From Pseudomonadota bacterium (GTDB taxonomy: Bacteria > Pseudomonadota > Alphaproteobacteria > Kiloniellales > J153): 13,233 nucleotides of DNA. The translations under genes and the position numbers were made by a program. The stretch lies in the NCBI GenBank assembly GCA_022572105.1, contig JACZWN010000088.1, positions 1-13,233 on the forward strand, read 5' to 3'. The notes under the pieces are model-generated. The model ran no database searches, was not told the origin of the DNA, and saw nothing but the letters and a program-made list of their open reading frames with translations. Of this stretch, positions 1 to 7,160 are shown one piece after another. The first letter of the stretch is position 1. Every line of letters starts with the position of its first letter.

Positions 1-1
1 C

Positions 2-151
2 GCGGGCTGGCCCGAGGGGCTGGTCCAGGCGCTCGCCGCCGAACGGATTTACGTCAGCCTGCGCGCCGGCACCCTGCGCATCAGCCCGCACCTGTTCAAC
101 ACGGCGGACGACGTGGACCGGCTGTTCCGGGTCCTCGACCGGCTGCGTTGA
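2..151 (+). CDS. Class V aminotransferase-like protein, C-terminal fragment cut by window edge
   Basis: Reading from base 2 gives 49 codons and a TGA stop, with no start inside the window, so only the C-terminus is present. The fragment has the pattern ISPHLFNTADDVDRL followed by a short helix (FRVLDRLR). This is the usual ending of class V, PLP-dependent aminotransferases and cysteine-desulfurase-like enzymes, where a strand with R-I-S-P-H is followed by N-T-x-x-D-(V/I)-D-R-L. The catalytic lysine region lies outside the window, so substrate and reaction cannot be judged. The gene converges on the Nudix gene, and the two are separated by a repeat-rich gap that may terminate both transcripts. 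A second, complete class V enzyme lies at 7412-8602. The family call is fairly secure; any closer assignment would be a guess. Confidence 0.75.
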   Translation, partial: AGWPEGLVQALAAERIYVSLRAGTLRISPHLFNTADDVDRLFRVLDRLR

Positions 152-198
152 GGCACGCCCGCGGCGGCGTCGGGCCGGGCGGCATTCCGGACGAAGGC

Positions 199-289
199 AA
201 ACCACGAAGTCACGAAGCCACGAAGAATCGCCACAAAGGATTTTTTTAAAATCTCTTCGTGACCCTTCGTGCCTTGGTGTCTTCGTGGT
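199..289. repeat. CACGAAG/CTTCGTG repeat forming a long imperfect inverted repeat between convergent genes
   Basis: Three CACGAAG units stand at about 203-225 and three CTTCGTG units at 255-261, 265-271 and 281-287. ACCACGAAG (201-209) is exactly complementary to CTTCGTGGT (281-289). The centre is AT-rich, with a T7 run starting at 241. The element fills most of the gap between two genes ending towards each other, so it could act as a bidirectional terminator (inference). Its modular make-up also suggests a REP-like dispersed intergenic repeat. Another CGTGGTT copy runs into the end of the Nudix gene near 302-308. Confidence 0.7.
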
Positions 290-306
290 GCGTATCGGTT
301 TCGTGG

Positions 307-1158
307 TTACTCGGCGAGCCGCAGGCCCTCCAGGATTTCCTGGTAGCCGGGATCGTCGGGCGCAATCAGGCCGAGGCGCAGGGCCAGGTCCAGGACCACC
401 AGGTTGACGTTGAACTTGAAGTCGTCGGTGTCGCGGATGCGCGCCAAGACCTCGGTGATCGGCCAGAGCGCGAAGGACTCGACCTCGCCGTCCTCGTTGA
501 CCGGCGTGAAGTCCTCGGGCAGGTCCAGGTCGTAGCAGAACAGCACGTCGTCGCGCAGCCCCTCGGGGCGCTCGCAGCGGTAGGAGACGGCGCCGACGGG
601 CACGGCCGTGGCGGCGAGCGCGGCTGGGATGCCCGCCTCCTCCCGGGCCTCCTTGATCAGGTTCTCCGCGACGCCCAGGCCGTAAGGCTGGCCGCCGGCG
701 ACGATGTGGTCGAGCTTGCCCGGCGCGGTCTGCTTGTCGCGCGCGCGCTTGGCGACCCAGAGCTTGAGACCGTCCGCGCCCCGCACCAGGCCGTTCAGAT
801 GCACGCCGAAGCTGCGCACGCCGAAGTGCGGCACCGCGGCGCGCTCCATCTTGAGCACCGGCGGGTCGCCCCAGCGCCGGAGCACCGGGTAGTCCTCGTC
901 GCGCCACAAGGGGATCTCGCCCTGCGCCTTCAGCTCCAGCAGGACCTCGCGCACCGCGGCGCTACGCGTCTCGAAGTCTCCGAGCTCGGGCGCCAGCGTC
1001 ACCGCCCGGTCGCTGACCGCGAAGACCTCGGGATAGGCCTCGAGCCGGCGGGCGAAACCGTGCGCCACCCGGCCCAGGGTCGCGCCGTCGATCGCGAACG
1101 GCCGGTAGGCCTCCGGGTCCCAGTGCCGGCAGACGGCGATGCGGTCGAGATAGCTCAT
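307..1158 (-). CDS. DUF4743/thiamine-pyrophosphokinase-like Nudix hydrolase
   Basis: This 283-residue protein has two parts. Residues 1-115 match the DUF4743-type N-terminal domain found in front of the Nudix domain in yeast Tnr3 and plant NUDT20/24-like proteins. Residues 116-260 are a Nudix fold. The Nudix helix is at about 154-178: a GGQPYG loop, then KEAREEAGI with E170, E173 and E174 as likely metal ligands. The first Arg of the canonical REUxEE box is Lys, and the usual earlier Glu is Leu, as tolerated in this subfamily. Nudix enzymes cleave nucleoside diphosphates linked to another group; some DUF4743 proteins act on damaged thiamine diphosphate, but the substrate here cannot be read from sequence. 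It is probably cytosolic, with no signal peptide or membrane segment. The ATG at 1158 starts the conserved MSYLDRI-type N-terminus. It lies 95 bases beyond the ACT-like gene on the same strand. Confidence 0.88.
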   Translation of the reverse strand: MSYLDRIAVCRHWDPEAYRPFAIDGATLGRVAHGFARRLEAYPEVFAVSDRAVTLAPELGDFETRSAAVREVLLELKAQGEIPLWRDEDYPVLRRWGDPPVLKMERAAVPHFGVRSFGVHLNGLVRGADGLKLWVAKRARDKQTAPGKLDHIVAGGQPYGLGVAENLIKEAREEAGIPAALAATAVPVGAVSYRCERPEGLRDDVLFCYDLDLPEDFTPVNEDGEVESFALWPITEVLARIRDTDDFKFNVNLVVLDLALRLGLIAPDDPGYQEILEGLRLAE

Positions 1159-1209
1159 GGCTTAGCTCTTAGCCTGCATTCCCCAGCCTGTCATGGCCGC
1201 ATCCCCTGG

Positions 1210-1232
1210 ACCCTCGCGTCGCGCGCGAGGGT
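1210..1232. terminator. Perfect 9-bp hairpin between the Nudix and ACT-like genes
   Basis: ACCCTCGCG (1210-1218) and CGCGAGGGT (1224-1232) are exact inverted repeats around a 5-base loop. The hairpin starts 22 bases past the stop of the minus-strand ACT-like gene, so it could end that transcript. No U-run follows on that strand, so intrinsic termination is doubtful. GC-rich hairpins of this kind also occur as dispersed intergenic repeats in alphaproteobacteria. Confidence 0.4.
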
Positions 1233-1253
1233 GACACGACTGAGGTGGCGGAC

Positions 1254-1592
1254 CTAACGAAGGCCGCCCTTCTCCGAGGTGAGCACCCTGTGCACACCCC
1301 AGATCTGGCGCAGGCAGCGGGCCAGGTAGGCGTGCGTCTCGGGGGTCAGGCCGGCGACCTGGACGTCGATCGACAGGTCGCGCCCGCCGGGGCCGGAGAC
1401 GTCGCTCACCCAGCGCCACGGCACCAGGCCGCGCTTGGCGAAGAGCTCGAGCACCCGGGGCATGACCCCGGGCTCGGCCTCGGCCAAGACCGAGAAGCAG
1501 AATACGGGCTGCGGCGCCCCAGTTGGCGTACGCGCGGGCGCCGCGGGCGTTCGTGATGGTAATGGATTGGAAGCCGGACTCTGGGCGGACAT
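1254..1592 (-). CDS. Small orphan ACT-like domain protein, function unknown
   Basis: The 112-residue product starts with a low-complexity segment rich in Ser, Pro and Ala (residues 1-28), followed by what looks like one ACT-type beta-alpha-beta-beta-alpha-beta domain. Strand one is VFCFSVLAEAE (30-40), followed by PGVMPRVLELFAKRGLVP (41-58). A strand DLSIDVQVAGL lies at 72-82 and a final helix plus strand at 87-103 (LRQIWGVHRVL). This resembles the small regulatory subunit of acetolactate synthase (IlvN/IlvM type), but the protein is short and no large subunit is nearby. ACT domains usually bind amino acids or other small ligands; no ligand can be named here. An AGGAG lies 11 bases before the ATG (complement of 1604-1608), which supports this start. 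It reads the same way as ecm, 181 bases downstream of it. Confidence 0.68.
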   Translation of the reverse strand: MSAQSPASNPLPSRTPAAPARTPTGAPQPVFCFSVLAEAEPGVMPRVLELFAKRGLVPWRWVSDVSGPGGRDLSIDVQVAGLTPETHAYLARCLRQIWGVHRVLTSEKGGLR

Positions 1593-1643
1593 GGCACGCG
1601 GAACTCCTGTACGAGAAGCAACGACGAAGACGAACAGCTAGGG

Positions 1644-1669
1644 CCCGGTCGCTCAGCTAGAGCGCCGGG
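1644..1669. other. Strong hairpin between ecm and the ACT-like gene
   Basis: CCCGG (1644-1648) and CGCTC (1650-1654) pair with GAGCG (1660-1664) and CCGGG (1665-1669) around the loop AGCTA, with T1649 as a one-base bulge, giving ten G:C-rich pairs. On the minus strand it lies about 105 bases past the ecm stop and about 50 bases before the ACT-like ATG. It could partly terminate ecm transcription or form a leader structure for the small gene. No U-run follows on the minus strand. Confidence 0.45.
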
Positions 1670-1773
1670 TGGCTAATTCGACTAAGTCGCTCGTACAGGG
1701 GCTCGGTTCTCATAACGAAAGAATGTTACGCGGGGCCGCGGCGGAAATCAAGGCGGGAGGCATTAACCATAAC

Positions 1774-3825
1774 TCACGCCGCCCTCTCCGCCGCCTTCGC
1801 CACGATCTCGACCAGGTCGGCGAGGGTGGCGGTCAGGTCGTAGTCCTTGGGGGTGTAGACGGCGGCGACGCCGGCCTTTTTCAAGTCCTCGGCGTCCTCG
1901 GGCGGGATGATGCCGCCGACGACCACGGGCACGTCGCCGAGGCCCGCCGCCTTCATGCGCTCCAGGATTTCCGTCACCAGCGCCAGGTGCGAGCCCGAGA
2001 GCACCGACAAACCGACCAGGTGCACGTCCTCTTCCCGGGCCGCCGCGACGATGTGCTCGGGGGTCAGGCGGATGCCCTGGTAGACCACCTCGAGCCCGGC
2101 GTCCCGGGCGCGCACCGCGATCTGCTCGGCGCCCGAGGAATGGCCGTCCAGGCCCGGCTTGGCGACCAGCAGCTTGGGCCGGCGGCCGAGGACTCGCGAA
2201 ACCGCCTGGACCCGCGCGCGCAGCTCATCGAGGCCGTGCACGTCGTTACGCGGCCCGGCCGCGGCCGCGACCCCGGTCGGCGCGCGGTAGGCGCCGAAGA
2301 TTTCGCGCAAGGCCCCAGCCCACTCGCCGGTGGTGACGCCGGCGTGGGCGCAGGCGATCGAGGGTTCCATGACGTTCGACCCTTGCGTGGCGGCGCGCGT
2401 CAACGCCGCCAGTGCGGCCTCGACCGCGGCCCGGTCGCGGCCCTCGCGCCAGGCGTGGAGTCGGGCGACCTGATCCGCCTCGGCGCCCTCGCCGACGGTC
2501 AAGTATCCGCCGCCCACCCCGGCGGTCAGCGGCGAGGGCTCGGACTCGGTATAGGCGTTGACGCCGACCACGGTGCGCTCGCCGGCCTCGATCGCGGCCA
2601 GGCGCTTGGTGTTGCTCTCGACCAGGCGCTCCTTCATGTAGGCGCTCTCGATCGCGGCGACCGCGCCGCCGAGCCCCTCGATGGTCTCGAGCTCGGCGCG
2701 CGCCTCGGTGGCGAGCTCCGCCACCTTGGCCTCGATCACCGGCGAGCCGGTGAAGATGTCCTCGAATTCCAGGAGGTCGGTCTCGTAGGCGACGATCTGC
2801 TGCAGGCGCAGCGACCACTGCTGGTCCCAGGGCCGGGGCAGGCCGAGGGCCTCGTTCCAGGCCGGCAGCTGCACGGCGCGCGCGCGCGCGTCCTTGCTGA
2901 GCACCACCGCCAGCATTTCGAGCAGGATGCGGTAGACGTTGTTTTCGGGCTGCTGCTCGGTGAGCCCCAGGGAGTTGACCTGGACGCCGTAACGGAAGCG
3001 CCGGTATTTCTCTTCTTCGACGCCGTAGCGGGTCCGGCAGATCTCGTCCCAGAGCAGGACGAAGGCGCGCATCTTGCACAGCTCGGTGACGAAGCGAAGC
3101 CCGGCGTTGACGAAGAAGCTCACGCGTCCGACCACCTTGGGGAACTCGGCCTCCGGCACCTGGCCGCCCGCCTTGACCGCGTCCAGGACCGCGATCGCGT
3201 TGGCGAGCGCGAAAGCGAGCTCCTGGACCGGCGTGGCGCCGGCCTCCTGCAGGTGATAGGAGCAGACGTTGATCGGGTTCCACTTGGGCGCCTCGCGGCA
3301 GGTGAAAGCGATCACGTCGCCGGTCAGCTTGAGCGACGGCGCGGGCGGGAAGATGTAGGTGCCGCGCGCCAGGTACTCCTTCAAGATGTCGTTCTGGGTC
3401 GTGCCGGCGAGCTCGGCGCGCGCCAGGCCGCGCTCCTCGGCGAGCGCGATGTAGAGCGCTAGCAGCCAGGGCGCGGTCGCGTTGATGGTCATGGAGGTGT
3501 TCATGCGCTCGAGCGGGATGGCCTCGAACAGCGCCCGCAGGTCGCCGAGATGACAGACCGGCACGCCGACCTTGCCGACCTCGCCGCGGGCCAGCGCGTG
3601 GTCGGAGTCGTAGCCCATCTGGGTCGGCAGGTCGAAGGCGACGGACAAGCCGGTCTGGCCGAGCGCCAGGTTGTTGCGGAACAGTTCGTTGGAGGCCGCC
3701 GCGGTGGAATGGCCGGCGTAGGTCCGAAACAGCCACGGCTTGTCTCGCTGCGGCGCGGGAGACCCGCCCGTCCCGCCTGCTTGGCGCGACCGGTTCGTGG
3801 GTTCCTTGTCCCCCGAATCTGGCAT
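1774..3825 (-). CDS. ecm: Ethylmalonyl-CoA mutase, adenosylcobalamin-dependent (MeaA type)
   Basis: Ecm converts (2R)-ethylmalonyl-CoA to (2S)-methylsuccinyl-CoA in the EMC pathway. The 683-residue chain has the acyl-CoA mutase barrel first: TYAGHSTAAASN at 35-46 (the Ecm/MeaA form, where methylmalonyl-CoA mutases usually have YAGFST), GLSVAFDLPTQMGYDSDH at 59-76, TTQNDILKEY at 142-151, the NPINVCSYHLQEAGATPVQE segment at 183-202, and NSLGLTEQQPENNV at 284-297. The C-terminal B12 domain (about 548-680) has the base-off signature D560-G-H562-S-S-G565, LSVLSGSH at 606-613 and VVVGGII at 634-640; H562 is the predicted cobalt ligand. The family is usually about 650 residues; the extra length is a polar N-terminus of about 28 residues, so the true start could be slightly downstream. 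No strong Shine-Dalgarno precedes the ATG. Being divergent from ccr supports Ecm over methylmalonyl-CoA mutase. The adenosyltransferase at 9454 could supply its cofactor. Confidence 0.95.
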   Translation of the reverse strand: MPDSGDKEPTNRSRQAGGTGGSPAPQRDKPWLFRTYAGHSTAAASNELFRNNLALGQTGLSVAFDLPTQMGYDSDHALARGEVGKVGVPVCHLGDLRALFEAIPLERMNTSMTINATAPWLLALYIALAEERGLARAELAGTTQNDILKEYLARGTYIFPPAPSLKLTGDVIAFTCREAPKWNPINVCSYHLQEAGATPVQELAFALANAIAVLDAVKAGGQVPEAEFPKVVGRVSFFVNAGLRFVTELCKMRAFVLLWDEICRTRYGVEEEKYRRFRYGVQVNSLGLTEQQPENNVYRILLEMLAVVLSKDARARAVQLPAWNEALGLPRPWDQQWSLRLQQIVAYETDLLEFEDIFTGSPVIEAKVAELATEARAELETIEGLGGAVAAIESAYMKERLVESNTKRLAAIEAGERTVVGVNAYTESEPSPLTAGVGGGYLTVGEGAEADQVARLHAWREGRDRAAVEAALAALTRAATQGSNVMEPSIACAHAGVTTGEWAGALREIFGAYRAPTGVAAAAGPRNDVHGLDELRARVQAVSRVLGRRPKLLVAKPGLDGHSSGAEQIAVRARDAGLEVVYQGIRLTPEHIVAAAREEDVHLVGLSVLSGSHLALVTEILERMKAAGLGDVPVVVGGIIPPEDAEDLKKAGVAAVYTPKDYDLTATLADLVEIVAKAAERAA

Positions 3826-4031
3826 TTTATGTCTTTCTACGATCGCGACACGAAATTTTCTTACGTATTTTGACCGTCCGGCGCAAAAAACAGACCATTT
3901 GTGCGTTGCAAAAACCCGACCCCTGGGTAAAAGTCAAGTCGGAACCCGCCCGCGCGCGTCACGGCCGACGCCCTCGGGCGCGCCGGGCGGGGGCCAAGAT
4001 GTCGGCGTGTCGGTTTAGGAGGGCCTGGGGC
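3826..4031. promoter_or_regulatory. Divergent ecm/ccr control region
   Basis: This 206-bp gap carries the promoters for both ecm (leftward) and ccr (rightward). The section 3826-3915 is distinctly AT-richer than its surroundings. Visible elements are TTACGTAT (3861-3868), TTGACC (3870-3875) as a possible -35 for ccr with only a poor -10 at the right distance, and TTTG (3898-3901) followed by TTGCAAAAA (3906-3914). The last resembles the TTTGCAAA sites known for RamB/PccR (ScfR-family) regulators of acyl-CoA metabolism, one base off. On the minus strand TTGCGC with TAAGAA 17 bases later is a weak ecm promoter candidate. The exact start sites cannot be fixed. Confidence 0.6.
4017..4023 (+). promoter_or_regulatory. 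Strong Shine-Dalgarno for ccr
   Basis: AGGAGGG lies 8 bases before the ATG at 4032. It decides the ccr start against in-frame upstream codons at 3999 and 3870, whose extra residues do not resemble the Ccr family. Confidence 0.8.
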
Positions 4032-5315
4032 ATGACGGAAGCGGCGGCGGTGGCGCAAGACCACCCGGGACAGACCAGGAAAGACCTCTACGAGGTCGGC
4101 GAGATCCCGCCCTTGGGCCACGTGCCCGGGAAGATGCACGCCTGGACCATCCGGCGCGAGCGCCACGGCGATCCGGAGACCGCCATGCAGGTCGAGGTCG
4201 TGGACGTGCCGGCGATCGACAGCCACGAGGTCCTGGTCATGGTGATGGCCGCCGGCGTCAACTACAACGGCGTCTGGGCCGCGCTCGGCACGCCGATCTC
4301 GGTCTTCGACGTGCACAAGGCGGACTACCACGTCGCCGGCTCGGATGCGGCCGGCATCGTCTGGGCGGTGGGCTCCAAGGTGACCCGCTGGCAGGTCGGC
4401 GACGAGGTCGTGGTGCACTGCAATCAGGATGACGGCGACGACGAGGAGTGCAACGGCGGCGACCCCATGTTCTCGCCCAGCCAGCGCATCTGGGGCTACG
4501 AGACCCCGGACGGCTCCTTCGCCCAGTTCACCCGCGTGCAGGCGCAGCAGGTCATGGCCCGGCCGCGCCACCTGACCTGGGAGGAGAGCGGCTGCTATAT
4601 CCTGACCCTGGCCACCGCCTACCGCATGCTGTTCGGCCACCGGCCCCATATCCTCAGGCCCGGGCACAACGTGCTGGTCTGGGGCGCCTCGGGCGGCCTG
4701 GGCTCCATGGCGACCCAGTTGATCGCGACCGCCGGCGCCAATGCCATCGGCGTCATCTCCGACGAGGCCAAGCGCGACTTCGTCATGCAGCTGGGCGCGC
4801 GCGGGGTGATCAATCGCAAGAACTTCGACTGCTGGGGCCGCCTGCCCGAGATCAACGACCGGGGCGGCTACGGCGCCTACATGAAGGAGGCGCGCAAGTT
4901 CGGCAAGGCGATCTGGGAGATCACCGGCAAGGGCAAAGACGTGGATTTCGTCTTCGAGCACCCGGGCGAGCAGACCTTCCCGGTGTCGTGCTTCGTGGTC
5001 AAGCGCGGCGGCATGGTGGTGTTCTGCGCCGGCACCACGGGGTACAACATCTCGTTCGACGCGCGCTTCGTATGGATGCGTCAGAAGCGCATCCAGGGCA
5101 GCCATTTCGCCAACCTGAAGCAGGCCAGCCAGGCCAACGGCCTGGTCGTCGACCGGCGCATCGACCCGTGCATGTCCGAGGTCTTCTCCTGGCACGACAT
5201 CCCGCGCGCCCACACCAAGATGCAGCAGAACCAGCACAAGCCCGGCAACATGGCGGTCCTGGTCCAGGCCGCCCGCCCGGGCTTGCGCACCCTCGACGAC
5301 GCGATCGAGGGGTAG
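4032..5315 (+). CDS. ccr: Crotonyl-CoA carboxylase/reductase
   Basis: Ccr reductively carboxylates crotonyl-CoA with CO2 and NADPH to (2S)-ethylmalonyl-CoA, the key step of the EMC pathway. The 427-residue protein is a medium-chain dehydrogenase/reductase of typical length for alphaproteobacterial Ccr. It opens with KDLYEVGEIPPLGHVP (18-32). The GroES-like part includes GVNYNGVW (75-82), HCNQDDGDDEECNGGDPMF (129-147) and RIWGYETPDGSFAQF (152-166). The NADPH-binding fold has VLVWGASGGLGSMATQ at 214-229. QGSHFANLKQA lies at 355-365 and QHKPGNMAVL at 401-410. N79, E157 and H358 are plausible counterparts of the CO2-pocket Asn, Glu and His described for these enzymes; I placed them by motif, not by alignment. 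mcd starts 10 bases after the stop, so the two are probably co-transcribed. ecm diverges upstream. Confidence 0.97.
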   Translation: MTEAAAVAQDHPGQTRKDLYEVGEIPPLGHVPGKMHAWTIRRERHGDPETAMQVEVVDVPAIDSHEVLVMVMAAGVNYNGVWAALGTPISVFDVHKADYHVAGSDAAGIVWAVGSKVTRWQVGDEVVVHCNQDDGDDEECNGGDPMFSPSQRIWGYETPDGSFAQFTRVQAQQVMARPRHLTWEESGCYILTLATAYRMLFGHRPHILRPGHNVLVWGASGGLGSMATQLIATAGANAIGVISDEAKRDFVMQLGARGVINRKNFDCWGRLPEINDRGGYGAYMKEARKFGKAIWEITGKGKDVDFVFEHPGEQTFPVSCFVVKRGGMVVFCAGTTGYNISFDARFVWMRQKRIQGSHFANLKQASQANGLVVDRRIDPCMSEVFSWHDIPRAHTKMQQNQHKPGNMAVLVQAARPGLRTLDDAIEG

Positions 5316-5325
5316 CTCCCGGCCG

Positions 5326-7047
5326 ATGAGCCAAACCGCTGTCAACGAACACGCAGACCGGGACGGGCTTGCGCTCCCCGACCTGCTCGCCACCTGCGCC
5401 CGGGCGCTTGCGGCCGCCCAGGCGTTCCGCGACGCCGCGCGCCAAGCCGTCGCGGACTTGGTCGCGCCCGCGGGCAAGGTCGACCCGGCGCTGTTGGAGC
5501 GCGAGCAGTATGCCGCCCATGGCTTCGCCTGGCTGGCTACCTACGTGGCCGCGCTCGAGGCCATGCTGCACTGGGCCGAGCGCCTGGAGGGGGAGGGCGC
5601 CTTGCGCGAGCTCGAGCGGCTTCTGCTCCAGGCGGCCTTTGGCGAGTACCTGCGGCAATTGCTGGGCGGCATCGCGCTCAGCCAGGTCGAGATCCTGCGC
5701 CCCGCCGACATGGGCCTCGACGAAGCCACCGTCGCGGCGCTGCGCGACGACCCCGCGGCCGCGGCGCTGATCGCGGGCGCCGCGCCGCGCTTGCGCATCG
5801 CGGAGCTCATCGCCCAAGGTTTGGATTCGGGGGGTCTCGATTCGGGCGTTTTCGGCGCGGCGGGCCTGGGCGACGAGACCCTCGACATGATCCGCGACCA
5901 GTTCCGCAAGTTCGCCAACGACCACATGGAGGCGGCCCACGGCTGGCACCTGCGCGACGAACTGATCCCCCTGCCGGTGATCGAACGGCTCGGCGAACTC
6001 GGCGTCTTCGGGCTGACCCTGCCCGAGGACTGGGGCGGCGCGGGCTTGGGCAAGACCGCCATGTGCGTGGTCACCGAGGAATTGGCGCGCGGCTACATCG
6101 GCCTGGGCTCGCTCGGCACGCGCTCCGAGATCGCCGCCGAGCTGATCGGCCGGAGCGGCACCGAGGCCCAGAAGCGAAGGTGGCTGCCCGGCATCGCCTC
6201 GGGCGCGCTCCAGGTCACCGCCGTCTTCACCGAGCCCGGCGTCGGCTCGGACCTGGGCGCGATTGCGACCCGCGCGGTAAAGGCCAAGGGGGCGGATGGG
6301 GGCGACGTCTACCGCATCACCGGCAACAAGACCTGGATCACCCACGGCGCGCGCTCCGACCTGATGACGCTGATGGCGCGCACCGACCCGGACCAGCCCG
6401 GCTACAAGGGCCTGTCCATGTTCATCGCCGAGAAGCCGCGCGGCACCGAGGCCGAGCCGTTCCCGGCGCCCGGCATGTCGGGCGGCGAGATCCAGGTGCT
6501 CGGCTACCGCGGCATGAAGGAGTACGAGATCGCCTTCGACGGCTTCGAGGTGCCGGCCGCGCATCTGCTCGGCGAGGTCGAGGGCCAGGGCTTCAAGCAG
6601 CTCATGGCGACCTTCGAATCGGCGCGCATCCAGACCGCCGCGCGCGCCGTCGGCGTCGCCCAGAACGCGCTCGAGCTGGGTCTCGCCTACGCCGTGGCGC
6701 GGGTCCAGTTCGGCAAAGCCATCATCGCCTTCCCGCGCGTCGCCGGCAAGCTCGCCTGGATGGCGGTCGAGACCATGATCGTGCGCCAACTGACGCTTGC
6801 CGCCGCGCGCGCCAAGGATTCGGGGCGCCGCTGCGACATCGAGGCCGGCATGGCCAAGCTCTTGGGCGCGCGCGTGGCCTGGGCCAACGCCGACAACGCG
6901 CTGCAAATCCACGGCGGCAACGGCTACGCCCTGGAGTTCAAGATCTCGCGGGTACTCTGCGACGCGCGCATCCTCAACATCTTCGAAGGCGCCGCCGAAA
7001 TCCAGGCCAACATCATCGCAAGGGGGCTGTTGAGCGGGCGCAATTAG
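5326..7047 (+). CDS. mcd: (2S)-methylsuccinyl-CoA dehydrogenase, acyl-CoA dehydrogenase family
   Basis: Mcd oxidises (2S)-methylsuccinyl-CoA to mesaconyl-CoA with FAD and passes electrons to ETF. At 573 residues it is much longer than ordinary acyl-CoA dehydrogenases (about 380). The surplus is a helical N-terminal domain of about 180 residues, a feature of Mcd-type enzymes. The dehydrogenase core begins near residue 183: LPEDWGGAGLGK (232-243), VFTEPGVGSDLGAI (300-313) and WITHGARSDL (337-346) for flavin binding, QIHGGNGY (527-534), and LNIFEGAAEIQ (550-560). E554 is the predicted catalytic base, as in the short-chain class. A GAGGGG 13 bases before the ATG is a somewhat distant ribosome site. 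Ten bases separate it from ccr. The specific call rests on the extended N-terminus together with the ccr/ecm context; etfBA downstream would supply the electron acceptor. Confidence 0.93.
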   Translation: MSQTAVNEHADRDGLALPDLLATCARALAAAQAFRDAARQAVADLVAPAGKVDPALLEREQYAAHGFAWLATYVAALEAMLHWAERLEGEGALRELERLLLQAAFGEYLRQLLGGIALSQVEILRPADMGLDEATVAALRDDPAAAALIAGAAPRLRIAELIAQGLDSGGLDSGVFGAAGLGDETLDMIRDQFRKFANDHMEAAHGWHLRDELIPLPVIERLGELGVFGLTLPEDWGGAGLGKTAMCVVTEELARGYIGLGSLGTRSEIAAELIGRSGTEAQKRRWLPGIASGALQVTAVFTEPGVGSDLGAIATRAVKAKGADGGDVYRITGNKTWITHGARSDLMTLMARTDPDQPGYKGLSMFIAEKPRGTEAEPFPAPGMSGGEIQVLGYRGMKEYEIAFDGFEVPAAHLLGEVEGQGFKQLMATFESARIQTAARAVGVAQNALELGLAYAVARVQFGKAIIAFPRVAGKLAWMAVETMIVRQLTLAAARAKDSGRRCDIEAGMAKLLGARVAWANADNALQIHGGNGYALEFKISRVLCDARILNIFEGAAEIQANIIARGLLSGRN

Positions 7048-7079
7048 GGGAGGGATGGCCTCTCCGCGTCTCCCTCCTC
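7047..7079 (+). terminator. Possible weak terminator hairpin after mcd
   Basis: GGAGGGA (7049-7055) is complementary to TCCCTCC (7071-7077), extendable by one G:U and one G:C pair to 7047/7079, with a 15-base loop. It begins at the last base of the mcd stop codon. No T-run follows, so if it terminates it is probably inefficient or Rho-assisted. Confidence 0.3.
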
Positions 7080-7160
7080 CGGCCGTTCCTGTGGAGCCTT
7101 GGCTTTGACTCGCCGGGCCGTCTTGCGTTCAGGGCACAATTAGACGAGTTGAAGACGCGT

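Noticed and set aside
1669..3462. 597-codon open frame on the plus strand opposite ecm
   Set aside because: It is antisense to a clearly recognisable enzyme, its protein is rich in Arg, Gly, Asp and Leu without any family motif, and such frames arise from GC-rich third codon positions.
3870..4031. Longer N-terminus for ccr (starts at 3870 or 3999)
   Set aside because: Extra residues are not Ccr-like, and a strong AGGAGGG lies 8 bases before the ATG at 4032, which also gives the usual family length.
4999..6912. 637-codon open frame on the minus strand opposite ccr and mcd
   Set aside because: Same reason: antisense shadow with low-complexity composition, while the plus strand carries the conserved mcd motifs.
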